A stretch of DNA of 64,000 nucleotides. Source: SHLQ01 sp964517125. Its GTDB lineage: Bacteria > Actinomycetota > Acidimicrobiia > Acidimicrobiales > SHLQ01. This document shows, piece after piece, positions 25,572 through 34,684 of the stretch; the stretch's first letter is position 1; each line of letters starts with the position of its first letter. The translations under genes and the position numbers were made by a program. A model generated the notes under the pieces. It was given only the letters and a program-made list of their open reading frames with translations. It was not told the origin of the DNA and did no database searches. Where the stretch lies: assembly GCA_964517125.1 (NCBI GenBank), contig CAZFBD010000012.1, forward strand, positions 1-64,000, given 5' to 3'.

Positions 25572-26147
25572 ATGGCGGACTTCCTTGGAACCAGCGAGAT
25601 GAACCTGCAACACGTGCACCCCGGCGGGTATTTCCAGCGAGTGGCCCGCGGTCAACGCGAAACCGTCATTCTTCAGGCTGCGCTTTCCGTCGGCCAGTTG
25701 GTGGTCATTGCGCGCTCAGACGCCACTGCACGTGAAATTGCCGAGCGTCTCTCGCTGTCGGGTATGCCCACCATCGTGGGGCAGGCCGATGACCGAGGCG
25801 AGGCCGTGCGTTCGTTCGCCACCGATGGTGTGAGCACGCTGGTGGCTTCACATGACTACCTGGCCGATCACGGCCCGGTGAACGCACCCATGGTCATTCA
25901 TTCCCGCATGGCCACCTCCACGCGCCAGTACGGCCGACGGTTGGTGACGGCGAAGGCGCCCGTGCACCTCACCTTCGTTGTGCCCGAGGACGAACGCTCC
26001 GCCACCTCGCTCGTGGTTCAGCTGTCCGATGATGCTGTTCTGGACCTGAATGGCGAACTCGACCTCACCGATGCGCTCATGGGCGTCGACACCGAGGAAC
26101 CGGCAAACGTCAACGGTTCCCGCCGCCGCTTCCCGCTGGTCTTCTAA
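25572..26147 (+). CDS. Stand-alone helicase C-terminal-domain-like protein
   Basis: About 191 residues whose centre resembles the second RecA-like lobe of SF2 helicases. QLVVIARSDATAREIAERLS fits motif IV, TLVASHDYLADHGPVNAPMVIH fits motif V, and TRQYGRRLVTAKAP sits where motif VI (HRxGRxxR) would be. No Walker A or DEAD lobe exists upstream, and the motif VI arginines are only partly kept. It is therefore probably not a helicase alone; it may bind RNA or act as a decoy or partner. The ATG at 25572 is a compromise between a GTG at 25518 and an ATG at 25599. It follows the transpeptidases closely but looks unrelated to them. Confidence 0.6.
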   Translation: MADFLGTSEMNLQHVHPGGYFQRVARGQRETVILQAALSVGQLVVIARSDATAREIAERLSLSGMPTIVGQADDRGEAVRSFATDGVSTLVASHDYLADHGPVNAPMVIHSRMATSTRQYGRRLVTAKAPVHLTFVVPEDERSATSLVVQLSDDAVLDLNGELDLTDALMGVDTEEPANVNGSRRRFPLVF

Positions 26148-26225
26148 CCAATCGGCCCGAGGCCGCCTCAGAATCTGCGAGAGGTGCGCCGCTCCGGCCG
26201 GCCCAGCGGTCATGCTGGATTGTTC

Positions 26226-27188
26226 ATGAGTACCGAAACACCTCCGTCAGACGTGGAGCACGCTCCGCTGACGCTGTGGGGACTCATCCACTATCTGTAC
26301 CGCCAGTGGCACGACGACCGCGTGAGCGGCCTCGCCGCCGAAATCGGCTTCTTTGCCCTGCTCAGTCTGTTCCCGTTGCTCCTTGTGCTTTCGGCGCTCC
26401 TTGGCGGGCTCAGCAGCATTCTTGGCAACGACCTGGCAACCGACGTCGAGAACCAGCTGACCGAATGGGCCGGTGAGGTGTTCGGAGCAGATGGCTCCGT
26501 CGTCGATGCCGTTGGTTCGCTCTTCTCGCAGCCATCGACCTCGGCGCTGACCGTTGGTGTTCTTGCCACCCTGTACACGGCCAGTCGTGGATTTGCTGCC
26601 GTGATCCGAGCGCTCGATGTTGCCTACGGACACGACAACACCCGCGGCTGGGTCGGCACGCAGGTGGTCGGCCTGCTGATCGCGACGGGGTCCATCATCG
26701 TTGGTGCGCTGACCCTGGCCGGACTCGTGATCGGTCCACTGCTGGGCCGCGAGGACGTGGGTGGGGGAGCGTTCGAAGGATTCCTCACCGTTCTGTGGGA
26801 CTGGTTCCGCTATCCGACGGCCTTCGTGATTCTTGTGCTCTGGGCCGCCACGATCTTCCACGTGGCGCCGAATCGGCGGGCGTCGTGGCGCTGGGAGCTC
26901 CCCGGTGCACTGTTCTCGGCGCTGCTGTGGATCATCGCCACGTACTTCTTCTCGCTGTATCTGGCGACCCTCAGCTCCACCTCGAATGCGGTCTTTGGTG
27001 TCATCGGCACGGCAATCACGATCGAGCTGTGGCTCTACCTGTTGGCGATCGGTCTGATCCTTGGTGCCGAACTCAACAGCGCGTTCGCCATCCGTCGGGG
27101 TCCGGCAGCGAACTGGACAGAACCTGAACTTTTCACCCGCGCGTACCGATGGGTCAAGCGTGTGGTTCGGTCTGCCGACGACGGATGA
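26226..27188 (+). CDS. YihY/BrkB-family membrane protein
   Basis: A 320-residue protein with six or so helices and the family signature of GLAAEIGFFALLSLFPLLLVL near residue 38, LYTASRGFAAVIRALDVAYG near residues 115-135 and the conserved ITIELWLYLLAIGLILGAELN near the end. The family was once annotated as ribonuclease BN; that is not supported, and members are thought to be transporters or envelope proteins of uncertain role. The start at 26226 (MSTETPPSDVEH) is preferred to one 14 codons upstream. It sits alone between the helicase-like protein and the acyl-CoA dehydrogenase. Confidence 0.87.
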   Translation: MSTETPPSDVEHAPLTLWGLIHYLYRQWHDDRVSGLAAEIGFFALLSLFPLLLVLSALLGGLSSILGNDLATDVENQLTEWAGEVFGADGSVVDAVGSLFSQPSTSALTVGVLATLYTASRGFAAVIRALDVAYGHDNTRGWVGTQVVGLLIATGSIIVGALTLAGLVIGPLLGREDVGGGAFEGFLTVLWDWFRYPTAFVILVLWAATIFHVAPNRRASWRWELPGALFSALLWIIATYFFSLYLATLSSTSNAVFGVIGTAITIELWLYLLAIGLILGAELNSAFAIRRGPAANWTEPELFTRAYRWVKRVVRSADDG

Positions 27189-27241
27189 ACCCGCATATAG
27201 TAGGACATCCAACTATCTGACGTCCAAGGATTGGAAGCAGC

Positions 27242-29026
27242 ATGGCCGAGTACACCCCACCTGTCTTCGACATTGCCTTTGCGCTCACCGAAATCGCCGG
27301 TCTGGGTTCGGTCGCGGACTTTCCGGGGTTCAGCGACTTCGACATGGAGATGCTTGAACCTGTTCTCGAAGAGTGCGGCCGGTTCATCGCCGACACGGTC
27401 GCACCTCTCAATCGCAACAGTGACCTGCAGGGCAGCGTCCACGGCGCCAACGACGCCGTCGTGACCCCCGATGGATTCACCGACGCCTATGCGGCCTGGG
27501 TGGAGTCCGGATGGGGCTCCATCCCCTTCGACCCTGCGTACGGAGGTGGCGGCTTCCCGTCGTCCGTTGCCACGGCTGTCGGCGAGATGCTGAACAGCGC
27601 CTGCATGGCATTTGCCCTCTGTCCACTTCTGACCCAGGGCGGAATCGATCTGCTGGCGCACCATGGCACCGAGGAACAGAAGGAACTCTGGCTGTCGAAG
27701 CTGGTGGCAGGCAGCTGGACGGCCACCATGAACCTGACCGAGCCCGACGCTGGGTCCGACGTCGGAGCACTCCGCACCCGAGCCGAACGCGCCGATGACG
27801 GCACATACCGGATCAGCGGGCAGAAGATCTTCATCACGTACGGCGAACACGACATGGTCGACAACATCGTGCACCTCGTCCTGGCCCGTACCGCAGATGC
27901 CCCGCCGGGAACCAAGGGCATCTCCACGTTCATCGTCCCCAAGTTCCTGCTGGACGACGACGGAAATCCAACCATCGCCAACGACCTTCGGTGCACCTCG
28001 ATCGAACACAAGCTGGGGATTCATGGAAGTCCCACCTGCGTCATGCAGTTCGGGGAGAACGACGGCGCGATCGGCTACCTCATCGGCGAGGAAAACCGTG
28101 GCATGGAATACATGTTCACGATGATGAACAACGCCCGCCTCGCCGTTGGCGCGCAGGGCCTCGCCATCTCCGAACGCGCCTACCAGGACGCCGTGGACTA
28201 CGCCCGTGAACGAACGCAGGGTCGTGCCGTGGGAGCAGCTCCCGGTACGGCATCGCCGATCATCGAACACCCCGACGTTCGCCGAAACCTCATGACGATG
28301 CGGGCCTACATCGAAGCCATGCGAGGACTCTGTTACCTCGACGCCGCTGCGGTCGATCAGCAGAGTCACCACCCCGACGAGGACGGTCGGGCGGCCGGAG
28401 CGGAGCGAGCTGCGCTGCTCACCCCGATCGTGAAGTCCTGGTGCACCGATCTTGGCTGTGAGCTCACCTCGATCGCCGTGCAGATCCATGGTGGCATGGG
28501 CTTCGTCGAGGAGACGGGCGTCGCCCAGCACATGCGCGATGCCCGAATCAACCCGATCTACGAGGGAACGAACGGCATCCAGGCGCTCGATCTCGTGGCT
28601 CGAAAGCTGCCACTCCGCGGTGGCGAAGCCATCGCTGAACTGGTTGCCGAGATGCGGACCACGGCTTCTGAGGCCACTGGGTCTCTCGAACCGCTTGGTG
28701 TTGCACTGACCGCAGCCGTGGATTCGGCCGAGGCCACCACCAAGGCGGTCGCCGAGCGATTGGGCAGCTCGCCGCTCGAAGCATTCGCTGGAGCCACCCC
28801 GTATCTGAACATGTTGGGTCACGTCGTGGGCGGCTGGGTCATGGTACGCCAGGCGCAAGCGGCGCAGCGCCGAATCGATGCCGGCGCCACCGACCCCCGG
28901 TTGGCGGCAAAGGTCACCACCGCAAGCTTCTACTGCGAGCAACTCCTGCCCAAGGCGCAGGGATTCCAGCCCGCAGCGTTGGCCGGATCTGCCGACCTCA
29001 TGGCGCTCGGCGCCGAGCAATTCTGA
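27242..29026 (+). CDS. Acyl-CoA dehydrogenase, DmdC-like long form
   Basis: A 594-residue acyl-CoA dehydrogenase, about 200 residues longer than the short forms. It matches the FadE5/DmdC group with an extra C-terminal helical domain. FAD-site motifs are present: MNLTEPDAGSDVGALRTRA near residue 165, KIFITYGEHDMVDNIVHLVL, and the catalytic-base Glu in INPIYEGTNGIQALDLVARK near residue 440. DmdC oxidises 3-methylmercaptopropionyl-CoA from DMSP, a common marine substrate. Related enzymes oxidise fatty acyl-CoAs, so the substrate is open. No dmdB or dmdD neighbours are seen. The ATG at 27242 follows TTGGAAGCAGC. Confidence 0.88.
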   Translation: MAEYTPPVFDIAFALTEIAGLGSVADFPGFSDFDMEMLEPVLEECGRFIADTVAPLNRNSDLQGSVHGANDAVVTPDGFTDAYAAWVESGWGSIPFDPAYGGGGFPSSVATAVGEMLNSACMAFALCPLLTQGGIDLLAHHGTEEQKELWLSKLVAGSWTATMNLTEPDAGSDVGALRTRAERADDGTYRISGQKIFITYGEHDMVDNIVHLVLARTADAPPGTKGISTFIVPKFLLDDDGNPTIANDLRCTSIEHKLGIHGSPTCVMQFGENDGAIGYLIGEENRGMEYMFTMMNNARLAVGAQGLAISERAYQDAVDYARERTQGRAVGAAPGTASPIIEHPDVRRNLMTMRAYIEAMRGLCYLDAAAVDQQSHHPDEDGRAAGAERAALLTPIVKSWCTDLGCELTSIAVQIHGGMGFVEETGVAQHMRDARINPIYEGTNGIQALDLVARKLPLRGGEAIAELVAEMRTTASEATGSLEPLGVALTAAVDSAEATTKAVAERLGSSPLEAFAGATPYLNMLGHVVGGWVMVRQAQAAQRRIDAGATDPRLAAKVTTASFYCEQLLPKAQGFQPAALAGSADLMALGAEQF

Positions 29027-29085
29027 CCATCTTCTTACCGGCGACCACCGGAATTCTGGGGCCTCGCTGAGGGGTTGGCGCTAGC

Positions 29086-29937
29086 GTGCCATTCGTGATC
29101 GCTGCCATTCCTTCGCCATCGTTCAACTCGATCGGCCCGTTCACGCTGTACGGGTTGTGCATTGCGCTTGGCGTGCTTGCTGCGGTGTCGCTGAGCCAGC
29201 GGCGGTGGACGGCAATGGGCGGTGATCCCGAAGACATTTCGACCCTGGCCCTGTGGGGAGTGCCAGCCGGCGTCGTGGGCGCTCGGCTCTACCACGTGCT
29301 CACCGATTGGCACCGGTTCTCCGGGGAACCAATCACGGAGATTGTCAACATCCGCGCCGGCGGTCTCGGCATTCCCGGGGGCATGTTCCTCGGTGTGGTC
29401 ACGGGCATCGCCGTCGCGAGACGCCGGGGTATTTCGTTGAAGCCCGTGCTCGATGCCGTCGTGCCCGGCCTGCCGCTGGCACAAGCCATTGGGCGCTGGG
29501 GAAACTGGTTCAACCAGGAGGTCTACGGCAGCCCGACCGATCTGCCGTGGGGCCTCGAGATCGACGCGGCCCACCGCATCGCCGGCTACGAGAACGACAC
29601 GACCTTCCACCCAACGTTTCTCTACGAAAGCCTGTGGAACCTGGCCCTCGTTGGTGTGCTGCTCATCGCCGACAAGCGACGTCTGGTGAAGCGAGGCCGT
29701 CTGATTTCGCTCTACCTGATTGGCTACGGCGTTGGTCGGCTGTGGATCGAGAGCGTTCGGATCGATGAAGCCACCGACGTGCTTGGCCTCCGGGTGAACA
29801 TCTGGATGAGCCTGGCGTTGATCCTTGGCGGACTCGTGATCGTTGGCTGGCCTGGCCGCAAGGAGCGGGATGGCGACGACGATTCCGATGTTGACGATCC
29901 CGCCGAGGACACCGACGGCGCCGACGTCAGCGCCTGA
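29086..29937 (+). CDS. lgt: Prolipoprotein diacylglyceryl transferase
   Basis: A 283-residue inner-membrane enzyme that transfers diacylglycerol from phosphatidylglycerol to the lipobox Cys of prolipoproteins. The Lgt signature is clear: GRWGNWFNQEVYG near residue 138, preceded by GGLGIPGGMFLGVVTG and followed by HPTFLYESLWNL. Conserved Arg is present in GVGRLWIESVRID. The start is a GTG at 29086. The C-terminus is an acidic tail (DGDDDSDVDDPAEDTDGADV). It serves the lipoproteins encoded here, including ProX and the two L,D-transpeptidases. Its end overlaps the convergent serine hydrolase by 11 bp. Confidence 0.93.
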   Translation: MPFVIAAIPSPSFNSIGPFTLYGLCIALGVLAAVSLSQRRWTAMGGDPEDISTLALWGVPAGVVGARLYHVLTDWHRFSGEPITEIVNIRAGGLGIPGGMFLGVVTGIAVARRRGISLKPVLDAVVPGLPLAQAIGRWGNWFNQEVYGSPTDLPWGLEIDAAHRIAGYENDTTFHPTFLYESLWNLALVGVLLIADKRRLVKRGRLISLYLIGYGVGRLWIESVRIDEATDVLGLRVNIWMSLALILGGLVIVGWPGRKERDGDDDSDVDDPAEDTDGADVSA

Positions 29938-30721
29938 CCAGCACCGCATCGCTCAGCGCCGGCCACAGTGGCTTTGCCCACGCCCCGAATGGCAGGTTGG
30001 TGAGCACGACAAGTGTGGCGCCAGCCAGCGGGTCGACCCAGAGAAACGTTCCGGCCTGACCGAAGTGCCCCCACGTGAACGGTGAGTTGGCTGCCCCAGT
30101 CCAATGCGGGGACTTGCTGGAGCGAATCTCGGGACCCAACCCGAATGGGTTCGGCGTCTGACGGCCATACCCCGGCAGAATGCCGGCGAGCTCCGGCAGA
30201 TGTGGGGTGGTCATTCGCGAGAACGTTTCGGGCGCGAGCAGCGACGACACACCGCGGGCAAACGCAAGGAGGTCCTGCACACTCGACACTCCGCCATGGG
30301 CCGGACTTCCTTCCAGCGTCGAGGCGGTCATCTTCAGCGGCTGGAAGACGGCTTCATGCAGGTAGGTGGCAAACGGCATGCCGGCGGACTCGCTCAGACG
30401 CTCCGCCACCCGTTCGTATCCGGCGTTGCTGTACAGCCGGCGGCGCCCCGGTGCATCGGCGACTCCGCCGCCGGCATCGAGGCCTGATGCATGCGACAGC
30501 AGGTCGGCGATCGTGATCCCGTCGTCGTCGGGCACGTCCAACGACAAGGTGCCCTCTTCGACCGCAACCAGTGCGGCTGTTGCGGTGAACAGCTTGGTGA
30601 TCGACGCCAGCGCGAATCGCTGCGCAACCGGGCCATGGGTCTGCACAGTCCCATCGGGGAGTACAAGACCGGCGGCAGCCTGTTCGCTGGGCCATTGGTC
30701 GATCTGTTCCAGAACGTGCAC
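29927..30721 (-). CDS. Serine hydrolase of the beta-lactamase (class C-like) family
   Basis: A 264-residue penicillin-binding-protein-like hydrolase. The three active-site elements are visible: SITK (Ser nucleophile and Lys, near residue 40), YSNAGY (Tyr/Asn element, near residue 97) and HFGQAGT in the third-motif position. At 264 residues it is shorter than most family members and lacks a signal peptide, so a cytoplasmic esterase-type role is as likely as wall work. The start is a GTG at 30721 just after a GGGGG stretch; it is divergent from the nucleotide cyclase. The substrate is unknown. Confidence 0.82.
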   Translation of the reverse strand: MHVLEQIDQWPSEQAAAGLVLPDGTVQTHGPVAQRFALASITKLFTATAALVAVEEGTLSLDVPDDDGITIADLLSHASGLDAGGGVADAPGRRRLYSNAGYERVAERLSESAGMPFATYLHEAVFQPLKMTASTLEGSPAHGGVSSVQDLLAFARGVSSLLAPETFSRMTTPHLPELAGILPGYGRQTPNPFGLGPEIRSSKSPHWTGAANSPFTWGHFGQAGTFLWVDPLAGATLVVLTNLPFGAWAKPLWPALSDAVLVRR

Positions 30722-30786
30722 GCCCCCAGAGTAGAACTCGTTGGCCGACGTGCCACCGGAACCGACACCCGCACTAGGTTCGTCCT

Positions 30787-31308
30787 GTGCTTGGCGACGT
30801 GGTCAGAATCGAGGGCGTGACTCGTGTGCAACGGACGTTCGCGTTCGTTGATGTGTGCGGCTTCACCGAATACACCGACATCAACGGCGATGCGGCCGCC
30901 GTCCATCTGCTCGAAACGGTACGTGGAAACCTTCGCCGGCTTGCGTCGGTCCACGGTGTCCGAGTGGCCAAGTGGCTCGGCGATGGCGCCATGCTCGTCA
31001 GCGTCGATCCCGAGCCGGCAATCGAGGCGGTCGTGGCGATCGTCGAAGCGAACCGGTCCCGCAACGGCCTCCCGCTGCGGGGCGGAGTGGCCTCGGGCGA
31101 CGTGATTCTGTTCGAAGGCGACGATCACATTGGGCAGGCCGTGAATCTTGCCGCCCGCCTCAGCGACCTCGCTGGCCCCGACGAGATCCTTGCGCCAGCT
31201 GTCATGCAGACCTCGCTGCTCGTCAATACGCGTGCAGTCCCACACGGCGAGCACCATGTGAAGGGGATCACCACACCGGTGGAGATCGTGCGCTTCGAGT
31301 CCCGATGA
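30787..31308 (+). CDS. Stand-alone class III adenylate/guanylate cyclase domain
   Basis: A 173-residue protein made of one class III nucleotide cyclase domain. Both metal-binding Asp positions are present (FVDVCGFTEYTD near residue 20 and KWLGDGAML near residue 62). The transition-state Asn and Arg appear in GQAVNLAARLSDLA near residue 120. There is no sensor or membrane part, so control would come from a partner or from expression. Whether it makes cAMP or cGMP cannot be decided. It starts with GTG at 30787 and its stop overlaps the next ATG (ATGA), coupling it to an alkyltransferase-like protein. Confidence 0.85.
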   Translation: MLGDVVRIEGVTRVQRTFAFVDVCGFTEYTDINGDAAAVHLLETVRGNLRRLASVHGVRVAKWLGDGAMLVSVDPEPAIEAVVAIVEANRSRNGLPLRGGVASGDVILFEGDDHIGQAVNLAARLSDLAGPDEILAPAVMQTSLLVNTRAVPHGEHHVKGITTPVEIVRFESR

Positions 31309-31613
31309 ACGCCCGCAACGCACTCGATCTCGACGACGACGGCGAGGACAAGCTCGACTTCGAGACCGCCGTCACGGCCGTGATCCGCGGCCTGAAGCCC
31401 GGCGAACTGATTGCCTACGGCGAGGTCGCAGCCGAGGCCGGATTCCCGGGCGCTGCCCGAGCGGTTGGACGCGTGTTGGCCACATCCGAGGACCTGCCGT
31501 GGTGGCGTGTCGTGACCTCGAACGGTCGGCTGGTTCCGGGACACGAACAAGAACACACCCGTCGGCTCGAGGCTGAGAACGTGATCGTCCGCAACGGGCG
31601 GGTGGCACGCTGA
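31305..31613 (+). CDS. Alkyltransferase-like (ATL) DNA-binding protein
   Basis: A 102-residue protein of the MGMT DNA-binding-domain family. The helix-turn-helix region is kept (LIAYGEVAAEAGFPGAARAV, with the Arg-finger position in ARAVGR). The alkyl-acceptor PCHR motif is PWWR at residues 65-68: the Cys and the His are both Trp. It cannot accept alkyl groups itself. Known ATL proteins with Trp at the Cys position bind O6-alkylguanine and recruit nucleotide excision repair. The ATG at 31305 overlaps the cyclase stop; the coupling to a cyclase is unusual. Confidence 0.85.
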   Translation: MNARNALDLDDDGEDKLDFETAVTAVIRGLKPGELIAYGEVAAEAGFPGAARAVGRVLATSEDLPWWRVVTSNGRLVPGHEQEHTRRLEAENVIVRNGRVAR

Positions 31614-31694
31614 GCGGCGGCAGCCCAACCATGACGGGGGTGTCGGTGCGTGACCGGTACCCTGTGACGAAACCACACAAGTGAAAAGAACTGT

Positions 31695-32852
31695 ATGACA
31701 ACCACCTTCGCTGACCTTGGGGTCTCCGATGATCTCTGCGACGCACTCTCTTCCCGCGGCATCAACGAACCCTTTGCGATTCAGACCATTGCCATCCCCG
31801 ACGCTCTCGCCGGTCGGGATGTCTGCGGCAAAGCCAAGACGGGTTCCGGAAAGACCCTGGCGTTCGGCTTGCCCGTGCTCGAAAACATCGGCACTGCCGA
31901 ACCCAAACGCCCCCTGGCCCTTGCCCTGGTCCCCACCCGGGAGCTCGCCGTGCAGGTGTCCGACGAGCTGGCACCGCTCGCCAAGTCACGCAACGTCCGG
32001 GTCACCCCGGTTTACGGCGGAGCGAACATCGAACGCCAGATCACCAAGCTCGAAAAGGGCGTCGACTTCGTTGTCGCAACCCCCGGGCGAATGATCGATC
32101 TCGTCGAGCGCAAGGCCGTGGATCTCTCCGACCTCACCCACGTGATCGTCGATGAAGCCGACCGCATGGCCGACATGGGGTTCCTGCCACAGGTCGAGTG
32201 GCTTCTTCGTCAGGTCAAGGGCACCCACCAGACCCTCCTGTTCTCTGCCACGCTCGACGGCGTCGTCGACAGCCTGGTGCGGCGGTACCAGACCGATCCG
32301 GTCTTCCACGAGGTCGAGTCGCCACAGGTGACGGTCGAGGACATGACGCACCGATTCGTCCAGGTCCATCAGATGGACAAGGTGAAGGTCGCAGCGAGCA
32401 TCGCCTCGACCGTCGACCGAACCATCATGTTCACGGCGACCAAGCACATGGCCGATCGACTCGCCAAGAACCTGCAGGAGCTTGGTGTGAAAGCAGCGGC
32501 AATTCACGGCGATCTTCGCCAGAACCACCGCGAGAAGGCACTGAACGACTTCGGTGACGACAAGTTGTCGGTACTCGTGGCCACCGATGTCGCCGCCCGC
32601 GGAATCCACGTCGACGACGTCGAGGTCGTCATCCACTACGACCCACCAGCCGAGCACAAGACCTACCTCCACCGGTCCGGCCGTACGGCACGCGCCGGTG
32701 GCAAGGGACTCGTGGTCACCCTCGTGCTGTGGAACGAAGAACTCGAAGTTCGGCGGATGCAACGCCGGGTCGGGCTCGACCTTCCCGTCGTCGAGATGTT
32801 CTCCAACGACGATCGGCTGCAGAATCTCACGGCGTGGGACCCGACCGCCTGA
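31695..32852 (+). CDS. DEAD-box ATP-dependent RNA helicase
   Basis: A 385-residue minimal DEAD-box helicase with all core motifs: Q motif (F near residue 5 and the later INEPFAIQTIAIP), Walker A AKTGSGKT (46-53), PTRELAVQ, TPGR, DEAD in VIVDEADRMADMGF, SAT, VATDVAARGIHVDDVEVVIHYD, and HRSGRTARAG. It lacks C-terminal extensions, resembling RhlE-type helicases used in ribosome assembly or mRNA decay, often cold-induced. The DNA methyltransferase gene follows 17 bp later, so they may share a transcript. Confidence 0.93.
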   Translation: MTTTFADLGVSDDLCDALSSRGINEPFAIQTIAIPDALAGRDVCGKAKTGSGKTLAFGLPVLENIGTAEPKRPLALALVPTRELAVQVSDELAPLAKSRNVRVTPVYGGANIERQITKLEKGVDFVVATPGRMIDLVERKAVDLSDLTHVIVDEADRMADMGFLPQVEWLLRQVKGTHQTLLFSATLDGVVDSLVRRYQTDPVFHEVESPQVTVEDMTHRFVQVHQMDKVKVAASIASTVDRTIMFTATKHMADRLAKNLQELGVKAAAIHGDLRQNHREKALNDFGDDKLSVLVATDVAARGIHVDDVEVVIHYDPPAEHKTYLHRSGRTARAGGKGLVVTLVLWNEELEVRRMQRRVGLDLPVVEMFSNDDRLQNLTAWDPTA

Positions 32853-32869
32853 GAAAGGCAGATCCCGTC

Positions 32870-34621
32870 GTGGATCGGGATCAGCTTCGCCAGTGGCTGA
32901 CCCTGCTCCCGACCACAGCGTCATCCACTGAAGCCATCGACCTGCTCGGAGCACTGGCGTCCCGCATCGCAGAATCCCTGCGCACGAGGCATCCGGACGC
33001 TCTTCCTGCGACGAGCCATCCACTTGCGCGGACACTGCCCGACGAGCTGGCGGTGCCCGACATCCTCGGACCTGCATGGGAGACCCTCATGGCCTCCGAC
33101 GACCGGCGGCAACTGGGTGCCCACTTCACCCCGCAGCGCGTGGCGGATGACATCGTTGGAATCGCCTGCCAGCTCCTGCCCACCGCTGTTCGGGACGGGT
33201 CGCAGGTTCCGGTGGTCTGGGACCCGACATGTGGCGGCGGCGCCTTTCTCCTGAGCGCAGCCAGAGCCCTCGCTGCTCGGGGGCATGACCCAGCGGCCGT
33301 CATTGGATCGATGTACGGAACCGACATCGATCCGGTGGCCCTGCAGGTTGCCGGCGCCACGTTGCAGCTCTGGGCGCCACACGGGGAACGTCCCGTCCTT
33401 GCATCGACCGACGTGCTCGTCGACGTGCCGGCAAGCCTCCCTGCATCGGGCGTCGACCTCGTTGTCGGAAACCCGCCTTTCCTCAGCCAACTCACGACCG
33501 ACACGGCGCGCTCGGTTGAGCGGCGGGCGAAACTCCTCGAGCGATTCGGCCCGGCCGCACGCGGGTACGTCGACGATGCTGGTCTCGTGCTGTTGGCGGC
33601 GCTCGAACACGTGTCGGAACACGGCGTCGTGGCACTTGTGCTGCCGCAGTCGATCCTGGGCGCTTCCGATGCGCAGGCGCTGCGCAGCCAGGTCGATTCG
33701 ATCGCCCACCTGCAAGCACTTTGGATCGAGTCGGGCGGAGCGTTCGAGGCCGCGGTGGACGTCGTGGCTCCGGTGTTTTCCCACAGCACCTCAACTGCGA
33801 TGACCATGGTCCATCACGATGGTCGAGAACTCGTCCTCCCCGAGTCAGCACACGGCTGGGCGGCGGGACTGGCACTGGCGCAGGGGGTGCCCCAGGTTCC
33901 GCTCGGTTCTGGTGCGGGCACAATCCGTCAGCTCGCCGACATCACGGCCGGTTTCCGGCAACACTTCTATGGCATCGCCGACGCGGTGCGGGAGGCTGAG
34001 GACGACGACGATCCGAACCGGTTGGTGACGTCCGGAGCGATCGAACCGCTCTGGAACCGATGGGGCATGGCTCACATCAAGTTTGCGGGCAACCGCTGGC
34101 ATCGACCCGTCGTCGATCTGGATCGGGTGGAAGACGCCGATGTTGCTGGCTGGTTCCGCGACCGGCGTGTGCCGAAACTGCTGATTGCGTCCCAGACACC
34201 GGTTCCGGAGGTTGTGGTCGATCCCGGTGGTGTTCTCCTACCGTCGGTGCCGGTGATCAGCGTGGAACCCCACGATCCACACGATCTGTGGCGACTGGCG
34301 GCAATACTCAGCTCTCCTGTCGTTGCTGCAATGCTGGCGACGCAGAGCGCGGGGACCGGATTGAGCACCAGAGCAATCCGCGTCCGGGCCAGCGATCTCG
34401 CAGCGGTTCCACTTCCGGCCGACGAACAGGCCTGGAACGACGGAGCGGTTGCCGCAGAGCAGGCCCATGCTGCCGCACACGCGGGTCATCACGGCGAACG
34501 TCAGCAGCATCTTCGAGCGCTCGCAGCGGCGATGGCGACGGCGTTTGGGTGCACGGCACATGCAGACGAGCTCATGGCATGGTGGTGGGAACGAATTCGG
34601 TTTCCCGCAGAGGCGAGCTGA
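32870..34621 (+). CDS. N6-adenine DNA methyltransferase (orphan, type I/IIG-like)
   Basis: A 583-residue protein with a gamma-class N6-adenine methylase core. GAHFTPQRVADDIV near residue 83, SAM-binding DPTCGGGAFLLSA (118-130), GTDIDPVALQVA (150-161) and catalytic NPPF (201-204) are present. The C-terminal half (about 380-560) would hold a target-recognition region. It has no nuclease or helicase domain and no restriction, S or BREX genes next to it, so it appears to be an orphan that may mark DNA for regulation. Start GTG 32870 is inferred from an AAAGGCAG site upstream. Recognition sequence unknown. Confidence 0.8.
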   Translation: MDRDQLRQWLTLLPTTASSTEAIDLLGALASRIAESLRTRHPDALPATSHPLARTLPDELAVPDILGPAWETLMASDDRRQLGAHFTPQRVADDIVGIACQLLPTAVRDGSQVPVVWDPTCGGGAFLLSAARALAARGHDPAAVIGSMYGTDIDPVALQVAGATLQLWAPHGERPVLASTDVLVDVPASLPASGVDLVVGNPPFLSQLTTDTARSVERRAKLLERFGPAARGYVDDAGLVLLAALEHVSEHGVVALVLPQSILGASDAQALRSQVDSIAHLQALWIESGGAFEAAVDVVAPVFSHSTSTAMTMVHHDGRELVLPESAHGWAAGLALAQGVPQVPLGSGAGTIRQLADITAGFRQHFYGIADAVREAEDDDDPNRLVTSGAIEPLWNRWGMAHIKFAGNRWHRPVVDLDRVEDADVAGWFRDRRVPKLLIASQTPVPEVVVDPGGVLLPSVPVISVEPHDPHDLWRLAAILSSPVVAAMLATQSAGTGLSTRAIRVRASDLAAVPLPADEQAWNDGAVAAEQAHAAAHAGHHGERQQHLRALAAAMATAFGCTAHADELMAWWWERIRFPAEAS

Positions 34622-34684
34622 CGCAATACTGTGAGGGGGCGGAGTTGGCACAAGGCCACGCCCATATGATCGAAGGAGGCCCCC

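Noticed and set aside
34622..34684. Possible SAM riboswitch before metX
   Set aside because: The interval is only 63 bp, contains a plain ribosome site and shows no core pairing of any SAM riboswitch class I know.
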